Shown here in pieces: positions 29,215 through 42,900 of a DNA stretch of 64,000 nt. The stretch covers positions 4,888,501 to 4,952,500 of the forward strand of contig WPIO01000001.1 in NCBI GenBank assembly GCA_009760855.2, in the 5' to 3' direction. The notes under the pieces were generated by a model, which saw only the letters and a list, made by a program, of their open reading frames with translations, had not been told where the DNA came from and did no database searches. The DNA is from Cristatella mucedo. Lineage: Eukaryota; Bryozoa; Phylactolaemata; Cristatellidae. The translations under genes and the position numbers were made by a program. How positions within the stretch are numbered: position 1 is the first letter of the stretch; the number at the start of each line of letters is the position of its first letter.

Positions 29215-30640
29215 GAATCAGCTCAATCTACCGAAATCCGCCGCAATCCACCGTAATCCACTGCAATCCACTCGAATTAGGCTAACATTGACCAGATATA
29301 AGCATTGCTGAGCTCAAATATTTCGCTGATTTAGTACACGTTCGAATTTTCCTGCCTACCAAATTGCATGTCCCTGCTCGCAGGCGAACTTATGCAAATG
29401 AGCTTTGACGCCAACCCACCACAATCCATTGTAGTTCCCGTCAAATCCATCACAAATCAGTTTCGCACAGCTCGAACAAGTTTGGAGTATCAAACTATGC
29501 CACACGTACAAAGCACACAGAAAGTTTCGTACGATTCCGCCCACGTGTTCTCACGAAGTCCACTGAAATAAGATTGTGATGGCCCAGGCCAATCCACTGC
29601 ATTACACTGCCCAACGATAGAAATCCTGTTCGAAAAGCTCCTTTTTTGATTGTATATGACAACACACTCGGCGACAATTGCACTAACAAAATTTCACTTG
29701 CATTGGCACAGCCGATCTCGTGCAATGTGCTACAATCGACTGAGGTAGTTCGGACCAATACCTCAACCCACTTTATTCCGCCGAATCCACTTCATAAAAG
29801 ATCGAAATATATTGCGCCGAGCTCCAGTTGTTATTGCATATTAAAGTGCATTGTGCTGTGTGTACAACCACGTAAAATTTAAAAAAAATTGTGCATTCAC
29901 GCACTGTGGCAATGGGTGGCAATCGTTTGAAATGACCAGGAAAACTACCGCAATCCATTGAATTCTACTGAAAATCATCCTCAAACCGACACCACGAAGC
30001 TAATCAACATTGAATATAGGACTAGTCTCGGTTCAAAGTGCACCCGCAACATATCGATCCATTGTGCACATGCGTTCTCAATGCAATCAATTGCAATCGA
30101 CTGCAACAGCCCGGTCCCATACCGCAACCCACCTCAATCCACTGAAATCCGCTGCAATCCGCCGAACAACGACCAGAACGCTTACTCTTGAAGCTCTAAG
30201 TATTTTTGCACGCTGCTCTACTCTTTGGTTATTGCATACTCCCATAACTTCACTGTAATTGCCTCGACCTTTCTGCAGTAATGAACTGTAATTGGCTGTA
30301 GAGGGCTGGTGATGTTTTTCCAGCTTACCAAAAGGTCTCCCTCACCTGGTACGATCGCTTGATGCATACCCCTGGTTTCACAACTTGAGTTGAGTACGTA
30401 AACTTACGACATATATATCCGTATTTTCCCCTGGCAATTGCTATCAGTTGCCGCGAATTGCACTCGAATGTACGTTCGTGATTGGTTGAAACGATGCCGT
30501 TGCATTTTTAATCCGTCGCACTTTAATGCGCAAGAAAAATTGGAACTTCTCCCACCAGCTTTGTTTGCAATTGTAACAATCTTAGATTTCAGTATTGTCT
30601 CGGGCCATTGCCGTCGATTGCCATACATTGCCTGAGGTAA
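29215..30640. repeat. Foldback-like field of 10-bp repeats with inverted halves
   Basis: Left part has decamers in CAAT orientation, for example ACCGAAATCC, GCCGCAATCC, ACCGTAATCC, ACTGCAATCC at 29,230-29,270 and again around 30,080-30,165. The right end has the opposite orientation at the same period: CTGGCAATTG, CTATCAGTTG, CCGCGAATTG near 30,431-30,460 and CGGGCCATTG, CCGTCGATTG, CCATACATTG at 30,601-30,630. Between them copies are scattered and degenerate. This resembles Drosophila Foldback elements, whose long inverted ends are built from 10-bp repeats. No transposase frame was seen. Confidence 0.55.
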
Positions 30641-30792
30641 AAAGCACAAAATGACAGTATGTGCCCCCACAGTGAGCGCTATGTGGTAGGATAATCAGAA
30701 ATTCAAGTAGCCGATTTCCAGCAAATTTGAAACAATTTTCGATAGACACCGCTTTGACACTGATGAACGATTTGCTCGAAAGCCTGAATGGA

Positions 30793-31675
30793 GCAATTTT
30801 CTTAAATTGAATGATCATACAACTAGCTTACTGGTCATGAGCGAACCAATTGTGATTCAGAAAATTGAAAGGCTGAGGCTCACAATCGGCTCTACTAGCA
30901 TATCTCCTGTTGAATCCGCACGAAATCTAGGTGTCATATTATGGAATTAAACTAACTAATTCTAATGTGACCTTTCGTTAGACGACCACATCAGCTCCAC
31001 AATCGAGTCTGGCTACTTTCAGATACATAACATTGCTAAAATCAGGGCTTATTTAGATAGGGAAATCACATCAAAGTTGGTCCATGAATTTATGACATCC
31101 CATCTTGACTTCTGTAACTCAGTTTGCTGGCTTACCGGCAGGTGCAATCGGGCACTTGCAGCGAATGCAAAACTTTGCAGCTAGGCTCGTCTGTTATGAG
31201 CGTAGCAGTTGACACATCACATCACTTCTCGCCGACCTGCACTGGCTACCAGTCAAGCAACGGATCAACTTCAAGGTTCTGTCGCTCACTTTTAGGTCCC
31301 TTCATTCTTTGGCTCCAGCCTATCTCTTAGATCTACTACCCTACGGGGCTAAGCATCATAACACCAGCTTTGGTGAGCCGTAATGGCACGCTAGGTAAGG
31401 TGGTTGCTTTTCACGACCTCGGTGCCGAGATCGTGGGTTCGAATCTTTCCATGGGCGACCCTTTGTTGTTGCTGCAAGTGGCGGTGACAGCCGTAAAGGC
31501 TCTTCTGTCGCTATACAAAAGGGGCTGTTTTATCAGCTGATATAATTTTCTTTTTTCGGGAATCCAACTGTTTGCCTTTACCTTGTACAAACCTCAAATC
31601 CTCTGGAGACCGTGCATTTAGTTAGTATGCTCCAAAAGCCTGGAACTCACTCCCGACTTCTTGACATCTCCCGAA
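30793..31675 (+). mobile_element. LINE family A fragment, plus strand
   Basis: Begins in the KFLKLND region of the LINE and runs through the LFQSDLSLDDHISSTV and HWLPVKQRI regions to about ...PDLTTF, where it abuts an inverted copy. A SINE family A copy splits it at 31,374-31,556. Confidence 0.75.
31374..31556 (+). repeat. SINE family A, copy 3, inside LINE A
   Basis: A box TAAGGTGGTTGC, B box GTGGGTTCGAATCTTTCC, body GGGCGACCCTTTGTTG and GTGACAGCCGTAAAGGCTCT, ending in a T-rich tail. It separates LINE sequence CACCAGCTTT from CGGGAATCCAACTG, so it is younger than that LINE. Confidence 0.7.
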
Positions 31676-32744
31676 CGCACTTGATAAAGCGCCCTCAGAA
31701 AACTCAATCGCTGTATAGGCGCATTACACTTGCTGCAAAGGAAACACGATCGAATGGTGAGTGGTATCATGCTTGATAGACAACACGAATAACATGGTCA
31801 GGGGTGACATGCACAGGGTCAGCATGCAAGTGTGGTTAATGGCAGCATGCACAGTGTCAGCACGCATAAGCACATGAAGGACGAGTCACATGGACCCACT
31901 AAATGCTGTTATAAATAGGTGCGTTTTTAAGTTCTTTTTAAATGTGGTCAAGTCTGGGGATATCGTCACGCAAGTCACGAATGAGTTCCGGGCTTTGGGA
32001 GCATACGAACTAAATGCACGGTCTCCAAAGAATTTGAGGTTTGTACGAGTTAAAGGTAAACAGTTAGATTCCGAAAAGTGGGTGGTAAGATGATTGGCCT
32101 GGCGGGGAAGTTGATCTGATAGGTAGGCTGGAGCCAAACAATGAAGTGATCTAAAAGTGAGCTACAAAACTTTGAAGTCGATCCGTTGCTTGACTGGTAG
32201 CCGGTGCAGGTCAGCGAGAAGTGATGTGATGTGGCAATTGCTACGCTCACGACAGACGAGCCTAGCTGCAGAGTTTTGCACCCGCTGCAAGCGCCTGATT
32301 GCACATACCGGTAGGTTAGCAAACAGTGAGTTACTGAAGTCAAGACGGGATGTCACAAATGCATGAACCAACTTAGATGTGGTATCCTTATCTAAACAAG
32401 CCAGAATTTTAGCAAGGTTATGTATATGAAAGTAGGCAGACTCGATCGTGGTGCTGACATGGTCGTCTAACGAAAGGTCACTGTTGAACGTGACACAAAG
32501 ATTTTTGCAGATTCAACAGGAGATATGCCGGCACAGCCGATTTTGAGCGTCAGCCTTTCCAATTTCTGATACACACTTGGTTTGCCCACAACTGGTAAGT
32601 AGGTTGTATCACTATTTAATTTAAGAAAATTTGCTGCACTCCATGTGCGGATCTCATCAATGCATGCAGCAAGAGAGTTAAGAGAATTTGAAATGCGTGA
32701 AGGCTTTGAGGGATCAAAGCAAAGGTACAAGGGATACCCGTCGC
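31676..32744 (-). mobile_element. LINE family A fragment, minus strand
   Basis: Reversed tail CACTTGATAAAGCGCCCTCA, then antisense coding through the same region as the plus-strand copy and further to the YLCFDPS motif just after the catalytic YADD position. Together with the preceding copy it makes an inverted repeat with arms near 680 bp. Confidence 0.8.
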
Positions 32745-32745
32745 C

Positions 32746-32972
32746 TTGCGTGGGTGACCGGATCGCCGGAGAATGCCTACACTCATCCAGATGCATAACT
32801 CGGCGAGACCGGGAACGTCCAACACCACGACTTACTCTGCCCACTTCCGTTCCCCATGAGCTCCGGTGACCTCTCGTCACCACACATCCGGCCATGCTCA
32901 TAGGTCAGACCCGGACCTAGCCGGTGACCCTTATCGCATAACAGCCGTCAAGTTCCAGCCAACCGAACCTAG
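32746..32972 (+). repeat. GC-rich repeat, copy 1
   Basis: Contains GGATCGCCGGAGAATGCC, TCATCCAGATGCATAA, CCAACACCACGACTTA, GACCCTTATCGCATAACAGC. An inverted, diverged copy is at 33,716-33,936. Unknown family; it ends at a long (AT)n run. Confidence 0.6.
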
Positions 32973-32976
32973 CCTG

Positions 32977-32978
<2 letters not shown>

Positions 32979-33027
<49 letters not shown>
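32979..33027. repeat. (AT)n microsatellite
   Basis: Uninterrupted run of about 24 AT units directly after the GC-rich repeat. Confidence 0.95.
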
Positions 33028-33031
<4 letters not shown>

Positions 33032-33469
33032 GTATATCATTCATTTGTATTGGGCTCAATCAGAGCTTAATAACTATCCAAGCGCTTTACATATGCGAAC
33101 ATTCTATTCTCTGTTATATCCCATCAAAAAGCTCTCTTATTGTAGCAGATCGTGTCCAGACCAAAAAATCATTAGCCCCCATCCTGCTTTAAGCAGAAAC
33201 GTTGTGGTTGCATTAGTGTCAGTGAATTTACATCGCTCGGTCGTGCCCGAGTGCTACGATTGTTATCTGCAGATGAGCATGTTCAGCGCCTTCGTATTCG
33301 GCTGCTTTTCTAATTACTAAAGTTAAGATACACTGGAAATACTTCGGAAAACCGTGTTCTTGCACAAACAGATGTGGTGAAATCGGTCGCTGGCTGGCCA
33401 CAATATTCCGCTGGCGTGGCAGTGATGTCTAATGAAAATCCCGAGGTCCTGCTGCACACCTAAATATTA

Positions 33470-33592
33470 TTTGTTAGCATAGTGCCCTAAGAGAACTTAA
33501 TCTTCATTCAGGCTCTTCACATATGACACGGAGCTCGAGCCCACGACCTCGGTCTGGGTGTGCATCTTAACCACCTACTTACGGGAAGTAAT
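33470..33592 (-). repeat. SINE family B, copy 4
   Basis: Minus strand GTGGTTAAGATGCACAC, GTCGTGGGCTCGAGCTCCG, TGTGAAGAGCCTGAATGAAG, TTAAGTTCTCTTAGGGCACTA: tRNA-like head plus LINE-like tail. Confidence 0.6.
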
Positions 33593-33715
33593 CTGCAACC
33601 GAAGTAGCAACCAACGGCCGCTAAGAAAAAGTGTCATGATCGATAGGAAGAGGAGCGTGCGGCAAGGGGGGGGGGGCTTGCGGTGAGGATAGCGGCTTGT
33701 TGCATGCATGCTGCG

Positions 33716-33936
33716 TTTGGTTGACTGGGACGGCTGCAATGTGTGATAAGGGTCTCCTGCTGGGCCGGGGCCTGACATGTAGGCGTGTGCGGATATACGA
33801 TGACGCCATGCAACCTTGGCTTTTGGAGACCTGATGCTGGCCGGATAAGTCGTGGTGTTGAGTGCTCTCGATGTCTCCCATTTATACATCTGGACGGGTG
33901 TCGGCGTTTGCCGGCGATGCGACCACTCACGCACGG
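33716..33936 (-). repeat. GC-rich repeat, copy 2 (inverted)
   Basis: Reverse complement contains GGTCGCATCGCCGGCAAACG, CCGTCCAGATGTATAA, TCAACACCACGACTTA and GACCCTTATCACACATTGCAG, aligning with copy 1 over about 220 bp. Confidence 0.6.
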
Positions 33937-34062
33937 CAGCGAGTGCCCAATGCATTGGTGCCCGAGCGGGGCTGGAGGAATGAAGGCTCAGTCTCATTGC
34001 CTCTTATGGTCACGTTAAAGCTTCCGTCATAATCGCTACATCCACTGCCGTCGGAGTCGTGC

Positions 34063-34330
<268 letters not shown>

Positions 34331-34428
34331 ACAAAAATAACAGATTTCTCCTCCTAGCGGCCTGGTCTCGCGAGCGGTCGTTAATGCCTAACGCACCAGC
34401 GCCAGCCCAGAGCAATGAACGTCCGATA

Positions 34429-34537
34429 ATGTTTCGCTTCGTTATCCAGCGGGCGCTACTGCGACCTGCGGCACTATGGCGAGGCGCAGCCGCGGCTAGC
34501 TGCTCGCGGTGGCGATCGAGTGCAGGACGCGGCGCCG
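34429..34537 (+). CDS. Candidate first exon of a mitochondrial protein in a CpG-rich patch
   Basis: An ATG at 34,429 opens MFRFVIQRALLRPAALWRGA then AAASCSRWRSSAGR, rich in Arg, Ala and Ser with no acidic residue, like a mitochondrial targeting peptide. A possible donor GGTAGCC follows at 34,538. The 34,360-34,560 stretch is dense in CpG and has TCTCGCGAG at about 34,367, close to the TCTCGCGAGA motif of some animal promoters. No downstream exon was found and the frame stops at 34,569 if unspliced; chance openness in GC-rich DNA is the main alternative. Confidence 0.25.
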
Positions 34538-34646
34538 GTAGCCCCGACCGAGAGGCCGTGACCGCTTAAGTAGCCTGCTGAGTAGCCGCAGGCTTTGGTC
34601 GTGCATGCTTTAGATAAGCGGACGCTGTGGCATCATATTTGGGATA

Positions 34647-36010
<1,364 letters not shown>

Positions 36011-36014
36011 ATGA

Positions 36015-36540
36015 TATTCCCCTTCTCGCCGACCTGCACTGGCTCCCAATCAAGCAACGCACCGACTTCAAGGTTCTGTCATTTACTTTTAGGTCTATTC
36101 CTTCTCTTGCTGCAGCTTACCTATCAGAACTATTCCCTCACCAGGCGAAGGATCGTACAACCCACTGTTCTGACTCAAATCGTTTAGCCATATCTCTTAA
36201 GAACCTTAAAACCATTGGAGACCGAGCCATTAGTTCCAATGCCCCCAAATACTGGAACTCACTACCAACGAAGGTCACAATATCCCCTGACATGACGACA
36301 CATTTAAAGAGAAGCTTACAATGCACCTTTTTATTACAGTATTTGGTGGGTCTTTGTGATTCGTCGTTCATGTGCATGTACCTGCTTCCACTATGCCTGC
36401 TGCTTGTGGATGTTACCACCAAACATTTGGTAATGCTTTACAAGCAGCATATGTGAAGTGCCTAGAAAGAGATTTAGTTCTCTGATGTTGCTACAGAAAT
36501 GTATACTCACTATACTCACTAATATTATTATCATATTGAC
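36015..36540 (+). mobile_element. LINE family A relative, diverged 3' end
   Basis: LLADLHWLPIKQR then TDFKVLSFTFRSIPSLAAAY, LSELFPHQAKDRTTHCSDSN and SPDMTTHLKRSLQCT, tail GAAGTGCCTAGAAAGAGATT. Older than most copies here. Confidence 0.75.
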
Positions 36541-36983
36541 CTAGCAATGTCATAAGATCACGACATGGATGGGATGTATGGTCACCCAATTGCCCCACGG
36601 TGGCTTTGCACAAACAGCATTCGCGGTACTATGTTCACTTGAAGAGACCAACTAAGCTTCTCGTCTCACACAATAGAAGCCTGAATGCCATGGCAAATGT
36701 AAACATCCTATGTATTAGCATGAAAACACGACCACTTACAAATAAACAGAGAAGTGCACCCATACGTTCGACATAACTGCCACCACATAATCATGGAATT
36801 ACACTAATTGCCTGGCATGGTAACACAGACGTTATAGGAAAGAGGTCGTGAATTACGTAATCTGCTGTACCATCGGTACATCCAGACGCATACGAAATAA
36901 CTTGGGGCCGCAGAGCCGTGCAGCACGAGGACGTTACGTGCCGGAAGGCCAGCCAGCGAATGGCTTGGCATGCCTTGTGACAA

Positions 36984-39900
36984 CTACATCTTGCTGTCAG
37001 CGATCTGCTCGAGGATCTCCTTCTCTAGCTCGGCATCGTCAATGTCAAGGCCGTCGTCAGTGCCACCACCTGAGCTGCCAATGACCTCGTATTCGTTTAG
37101 TTCCTTTTGCAGTTCCTTTTCCCACTCGGGGGTATCTGTATCGCCATGGGAAAGTGACAGTGCTTTGCAGTGTAAAGCACTATGCAAGCATGGCGGCCAA
37201 GTTCATGGGCTTGCACGCTGAGGTGCCATACTACCTTCGGACTGTGCAGGTTCTTTCTGCTTGCCGTCCTTGACGCGGAGAGCCTCCATCTCCTTTCGAA
37301 GGTCGTCGTCGTTAACCACGCCTTGGTAATCATCACTAATAAACTCGTCTTGAGGTAGGGTCTGTGCAGTGGGTACTTCCGCTCTATCAGACCTCCCTTC
37401 ATCTGCTGTTAAAGAGGTAACACGATAGATTAAACAGGAACAAAAATAAATGACAACATAATAACCCTACGATTTGTAGTAGTACATACGAGCAAGGCCG
37501 TCGGCAGGGGTCGGTGGAGGCACCATGGCGACCTGGAAGGCTGATAGGGCTAGGTTTTTTAATGTGCCACCGGAATAGCACCTTGGGCACATCTTACACG
37601 GGTTGACAGCTTTGAAAAGAGCAGCTGGGGCCAACGGCATAAGCCGGTAGCTATAAAATACGGCTATTAACTGGGCAAAAGGGCTAAGCTCGTCGGAGGC
37701 ATTATGTATTGGTTTATTGGACCAGAAAAAGGGGTTAGCCTGTGAGGAATACAAGCCAGAAGTTGGCAATCACACTATGTGACAGGTTTGTCACTGGGTA
37801 GAGCATTATTCCTAATTACTTATGACTCAGAAGCACAAAAAATGACTTAATTATTCCCTAAAAACTTTGCTTTTGTGACCAGGTCAGTGAGTAACTTGAA
37901 ATTAACCCATTTTGGATGAAAAACTGATAAATTCACATCTTGTGGTTCACGTTTAATTTAGTCAGCAAGAAAAGAAAATGCATCAAAATTAAAAACGTAT
38001 CAATTCCGGAATCAAACATAAATGAACACTCAAAAGGTTCAGAAATAAACTTGTTTTAAACTTGAAACTTTATCGAAAATTGTTTCTCAAAGAGCCACCA
38101 AGCATAGTCCAACATCATGCTTTTGTTACCTTGTCCTGGTAACGATGCTCAAAGTCCAGTATATCCTAGCCTTACTCCTTTCAGTAAGCTCATGTTCGCT
38201 TTGAATTTGTCAAAGTGAGCATCAAGGATGCGAATTTCGAGGTACATTCTTTATCCCATTTTGGCATACCTCTTTATGGGAGCATGAACCAGCTGCTCAT
38301 CGTTTTCAGCCTCGTGATTACACAGAAAGCCACGAACCACTGCAACGAAACTGTTCCAGGCCGATTCCAAGCCCTGTTCTTGGGGAATCCGTCACACTAT
38401 ATCACCTACTTTATCTGTGGTCCGACAAAGATACCAGCTTAGATCATTGCCTCAAACAGCTTTGGAAAGACATCTCTGAGAAACTTCAAAACTGCTCTCA
38501 TTGACTAGACAGTACTAATAATGATAATGCACTTGATAAAGCGCCTTCAGAGAACTCAATCTCTTTATAGGCGCTTTACATTTGCTGCAAAGGGAAACGC
38601 GACTGAATCGTGATTAATATCATGCTTGATAAACAACATGAATAACATGGTTAGGGGTGACATGCACAGGGTCAGCATGCAAGCCTGGTTAGTGGCAGCA
38701 TGCATAGTGTCAGCACGTATAAGCACATCAAGGACGAATCATAGGGACCCACTAAATGCTGTCCTAAGTAAGTGTTTTTAAGTTCTTTTTAAATGTGGTC
38801 AAGTCAGGGGGTGTTATGATGCTAGTCGGGAGTGAGTTCCAGGCTCTGGGAGCATACGAACTAAATGCACGTTCTCCAAAGAATTTGAGGTTTGTACGAG
38901 GTATTTGTAGGCTGTTGGATTCCGAAAAGCTGGTGGGACGATGCTTGGCCTGTTGGGGGAGTTGATCTGAGATAGGCTGGAGCCAAACAATGAAGTGACC
39001 TAAAAGTGAGCGAAAAAACCTTGAAGTCGATCCGTTGCTTGACTGGTAGCCAATGCAGGTCGGTGAGAAGTGGTATGATGTGGCAACTGCGACGCTCACG
39101 ACAGACAAGCCCAGCTGCAGAGTTTTGCACCAGCTGTAAGCATCTGATTGCACATGCCGGTAGGGGCAGCAAGCAGTGAGTTACAGAAGCCAAGATGGGA
39201 TGTCACCAATGCATGGACCAACTTAGATGTGGTATCCTTATCTTAACAAGCCCAAATTTTAGCAATGTTATGCATACAGGCGTGATAAATTGCTCGATGC
39301 ATAATAATGCATCGATATAAATATGCATCGATAAATTGCTCGATAACTACATGCGTTGTATTGGTGCCAGCCGCTTTCGAGGGCCTTCAGAGCAGATTCC
39401 ATTTGATGTTCTATTCCTTACACATAACTCGGTCCGCTGTGGCCAGTCCTTTTTGTCATAGCGCGTGTAAGTGCTACGGCTGTCCCATAGGTAAAGAAAA
39501 CGAGGAAACTTCATGAAACCACCCTGGAGGCCCATCGGGAATGACACTAGAGCTTGTTTGGAAGTCTCCAACGACCTCCTAGCGATAGCAGACATACAGG
39601 AACATCCTGACACCGGTATAGTCCTCATTGAGGTGCATTGAGTGAGTGCTAAGGAGAGACTTGTTTCCGTTATGATGCAGCATGACTTTGAGGCTCATGG
39701 ATGAACCATGTATGAATAGGCACAATTTACTTGGGGTAAAAGTGACTAACATAGCCTCGAATAGATCGGCCACACTGTTGCAGAAACACGGCACATCTTG
39801 TCGACAGTTAGAAAAAGTTGGCGATGATCTGATATGTTACTTTGATCTGTTACTTTCATACTTTCATCCAAGTTTCACTCCTTGAGCCTACATGTCAGGA

Positions 39901-42900
39901 GCTCAGCATTGCACTTATGAAGACCAAGGCCTCTGATCAGATCGCTGAGGTCTTATTGGTAGGGGGAAGTATGACTTTCTCTCCACAGCTGAATCTGTGG
40001 AATTCAAATCTTTATCTGAAACATCTTCGTGGCTGTCTGACTTGCAGCTCACTCCTGAAGATGGCCGACCACTCTCCCTGGGCTGGGGACTGGCAGCTCT
40101 GAGAGTATATACGATGGGAGACGCGCTCTTGCCAGTTCTATGTTTGGAAGGGCCTGCCATGCTGAAGTAGCAGTTGCTTTGGTCGGTCGGTTCCGGCCAA
40201 ATTCTTAGGATAGCAAACTTCATGGGTCTTTTTTCTCCCATGCATTAGCTTGTAAATAATAATAATGAATTCGTACAGCACCACAAGGGAACCAAATCTC
40301 TTTCTAGGCACTTTACATTTGCTGCAAAGGGGGAACAGCAACAATTTATAATTCGAATAAATATATTTAATATATAAGCTATTACTGTGCAAAAAATTCC
40401 ATCTAGTGAGAAGCAGCTGTTCACCTTAACCTTAAAGAGTTCTCTTGCAGTGTTCACATGCAAGATGATCTACCCAGGGCTTATCTTGATTCTTGATCAC
40501 AAAAAGGTAATTGCCAGTGTCGAGTGAGTTCCACTAGCTATTTCAAAGGCCTAATGCTGGAACGCAGGAGTGATGTGCCACAAAGTTTAGGACAAGCCAC
40601 ATGTTTTACTTAAAGTTGAGTTATAACTACTCCCTTAAAAAGTCAGACCAGTCGAGGCCACCTGTTGCCTCCTCCTCAGGGCAGAGGTAAGGTGCTTGAC
40701 ACACTATGAGCCACATCGTGGGTTCATTTCCTGCTTATTGCCCGTTTCAACTGGGGTAATAGTTGCTTAGGCTCAGCAACCTCCACAAAAATGAGGCTGT
40801 TGACCTAGCCAACAATTACGTTTCACTTAGTGTAGCTTTGCTGCCTGTGCACAAGGGAAGCCAGGAATGTAATAAAAAAGATCAAAGGTTGCAAGAAAGT
40901 TGCTCATGACAAACTTACAGGCCATAGTCTTGCCGTTGTCCTTGTTTGCAGGCAGAACCTTGCGCTGTTCTTTTTGCTCTCCGGTTGCTATGGCAGCCAT
41001 GGAAGAACCTACAACCAGATTTAATTTATTTTTTCATACACGAGTGAAATACCTAGATGGGTAGAGTGACAATCCTCGAGGCTTAAAAATGCAACACATC
41101 AATTATCAGGTCCAACAGAATCTGAGACTTGCTTGTAAAAATGATAAGGCGCTTCATCAAGTGCATTATTATTATTATAAGGAAATTATAAAGAAGCAAT
41201 GTTCCTTTCGCGCCAAAAAGCGGAAGTGGCTAATTGCTATTCGAATTTCACCAGCAGAGTGTTTCACATGCAAAGTGGTCGCTCCTGAGGGTCACCACTG
41301 CTCCTGCACAGCTAGAAAGTCCTTCGATAAGTTATCAACTACTGGGAACGACCGAAGAACCATATGATGGCATCACGGCCCTTGCCCACGTGAGAGACAG
41401 GCGCGTCATGCTGTAGGGGCAGGCTCAAGCAGCATCACATTTCACACATATTTTATGAGCAAGAGAATGCAGCAATTAAAGGAAGCAACCACAAGACTAT
41501 ACCGTATAATGAATGATGTAAAACTATGGTGTCAGGAACAACCATAGTAGTAATAATTATATCATTATTAATAGATCATTTGCATTGGTTTGCAAGGAGA
41601 ACTAAAACTCTTCCAGATGCTTTACAACTGACTGCAAAGGAAACAATAACCTAGGGTTCATGACATGCACGGTATGATGCTAAGAAACAAATGCACAAGC
41701 AAACAAATATGCTAAGGCTACCATTCCAAAGCATACAATACAAGAAGAAACTCACGGCCACTGGTTAGTAGAACCCATGATTAGTAAGTAGCATGCACTG
41801 AATCATGCACAGGTAAGCACACAAAGTACACTGGAATATAAATGACAAAATCAGTGGGGCACAGGGAAGGCTGAGTGGAACAGATGCATCTTGAGGTGAG
41901 ACTTAAATGATGAAGTTTTATTGCCGGTAGTGACCTTAGCTGAAAGTGAGTTCCTGACTTTCGGTGCATACAGACTGAAGGCCTTATTACCACATGATTT
42001 CAATTTTGTATGAGAAACTACATGATTACTGGAAGCCTAAGAGCAGGCGGTGAGAGAGCACACTGGAGGAGCAAGTCGGACAGGTAGGCTGGTGAAAGCA
42101 AGTGAATCAACCTTTTGGTCCAAGAGAGGATCTTGAAGTTGATGCAATCACTTGATAAGGTGCCAGGAAAGCTCATTAAGAAGTGGGTTGATGTGGCAGC
42201 TACACCGTACACGATAGACCAGACGAGGTGCTGAGTTTTTCATCAGTAGCAGACGATCAGGGGGAAGGTCGAGTCTTTAATGAAGGAAATATTGCGGCAA
42301 TCTGGACCCGATGTCAAAATTTCACCTAGTTTCACTGTCTTACTCTTGGTTAAGCAGGCCCTGATATTGGCAATCTTCCTCAGCTGAACGTAGGCCGACT
42401 TGACAGTGGAGGTAATATGTTCATCTAATGACAAGTGTTTTTGGAATAGGATGCCCATTTTAAAGACAGCAGTCATTAGAGGAATGCTAGATGAACTGAT
42501 CTTGAGGATGAGGTCTTCCAACATGAGGGTGAAACAAAGCTTGCCTATAACTATTGGGTTGGCTATACCGTATAATCAGACAGAAAGGCAGCAGCCAACA
42601 ACCGATAAAAGCAATTACCATATAGTCTGCTTTCAGCTGCAGCTCATTGCCTAAGCTCGAACGTAGGGCAGGCACAAAGGTATCTCTGCAGGTTTGCAAA
42701 AGCAGCAGCAGCCGGCAGGTGGAGGCATACGGCTCCACTTCGGCTAGGCGGACCACCGAAGTGCTGGCCCACAGATGCATGCAGTCAGTGCTGGATTAAA
42801 CCGGGGTGGAAGCCCCTAGCATTACAATTTCGAGGCCCCCTAGCAAATTATCTCCTAATATTGTTTTTTAATTTTATCAACCAAAATTTTAACAAATCAT

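Noticed and set aside
31385-31460. tRNA-like sequence with A and B boxes
   Set aside because: No acceptor stem or cloverleaf closes and the same head recurs in six copies with a common body, so it is a SINE.
39283-39350. Short inverted and direct repeats around TGCATCGAT and ATAAATTGCTCGAT
   Set aside because: Only a few short units at a LINE breakpoint; likely a local rearrangement with no further structure.
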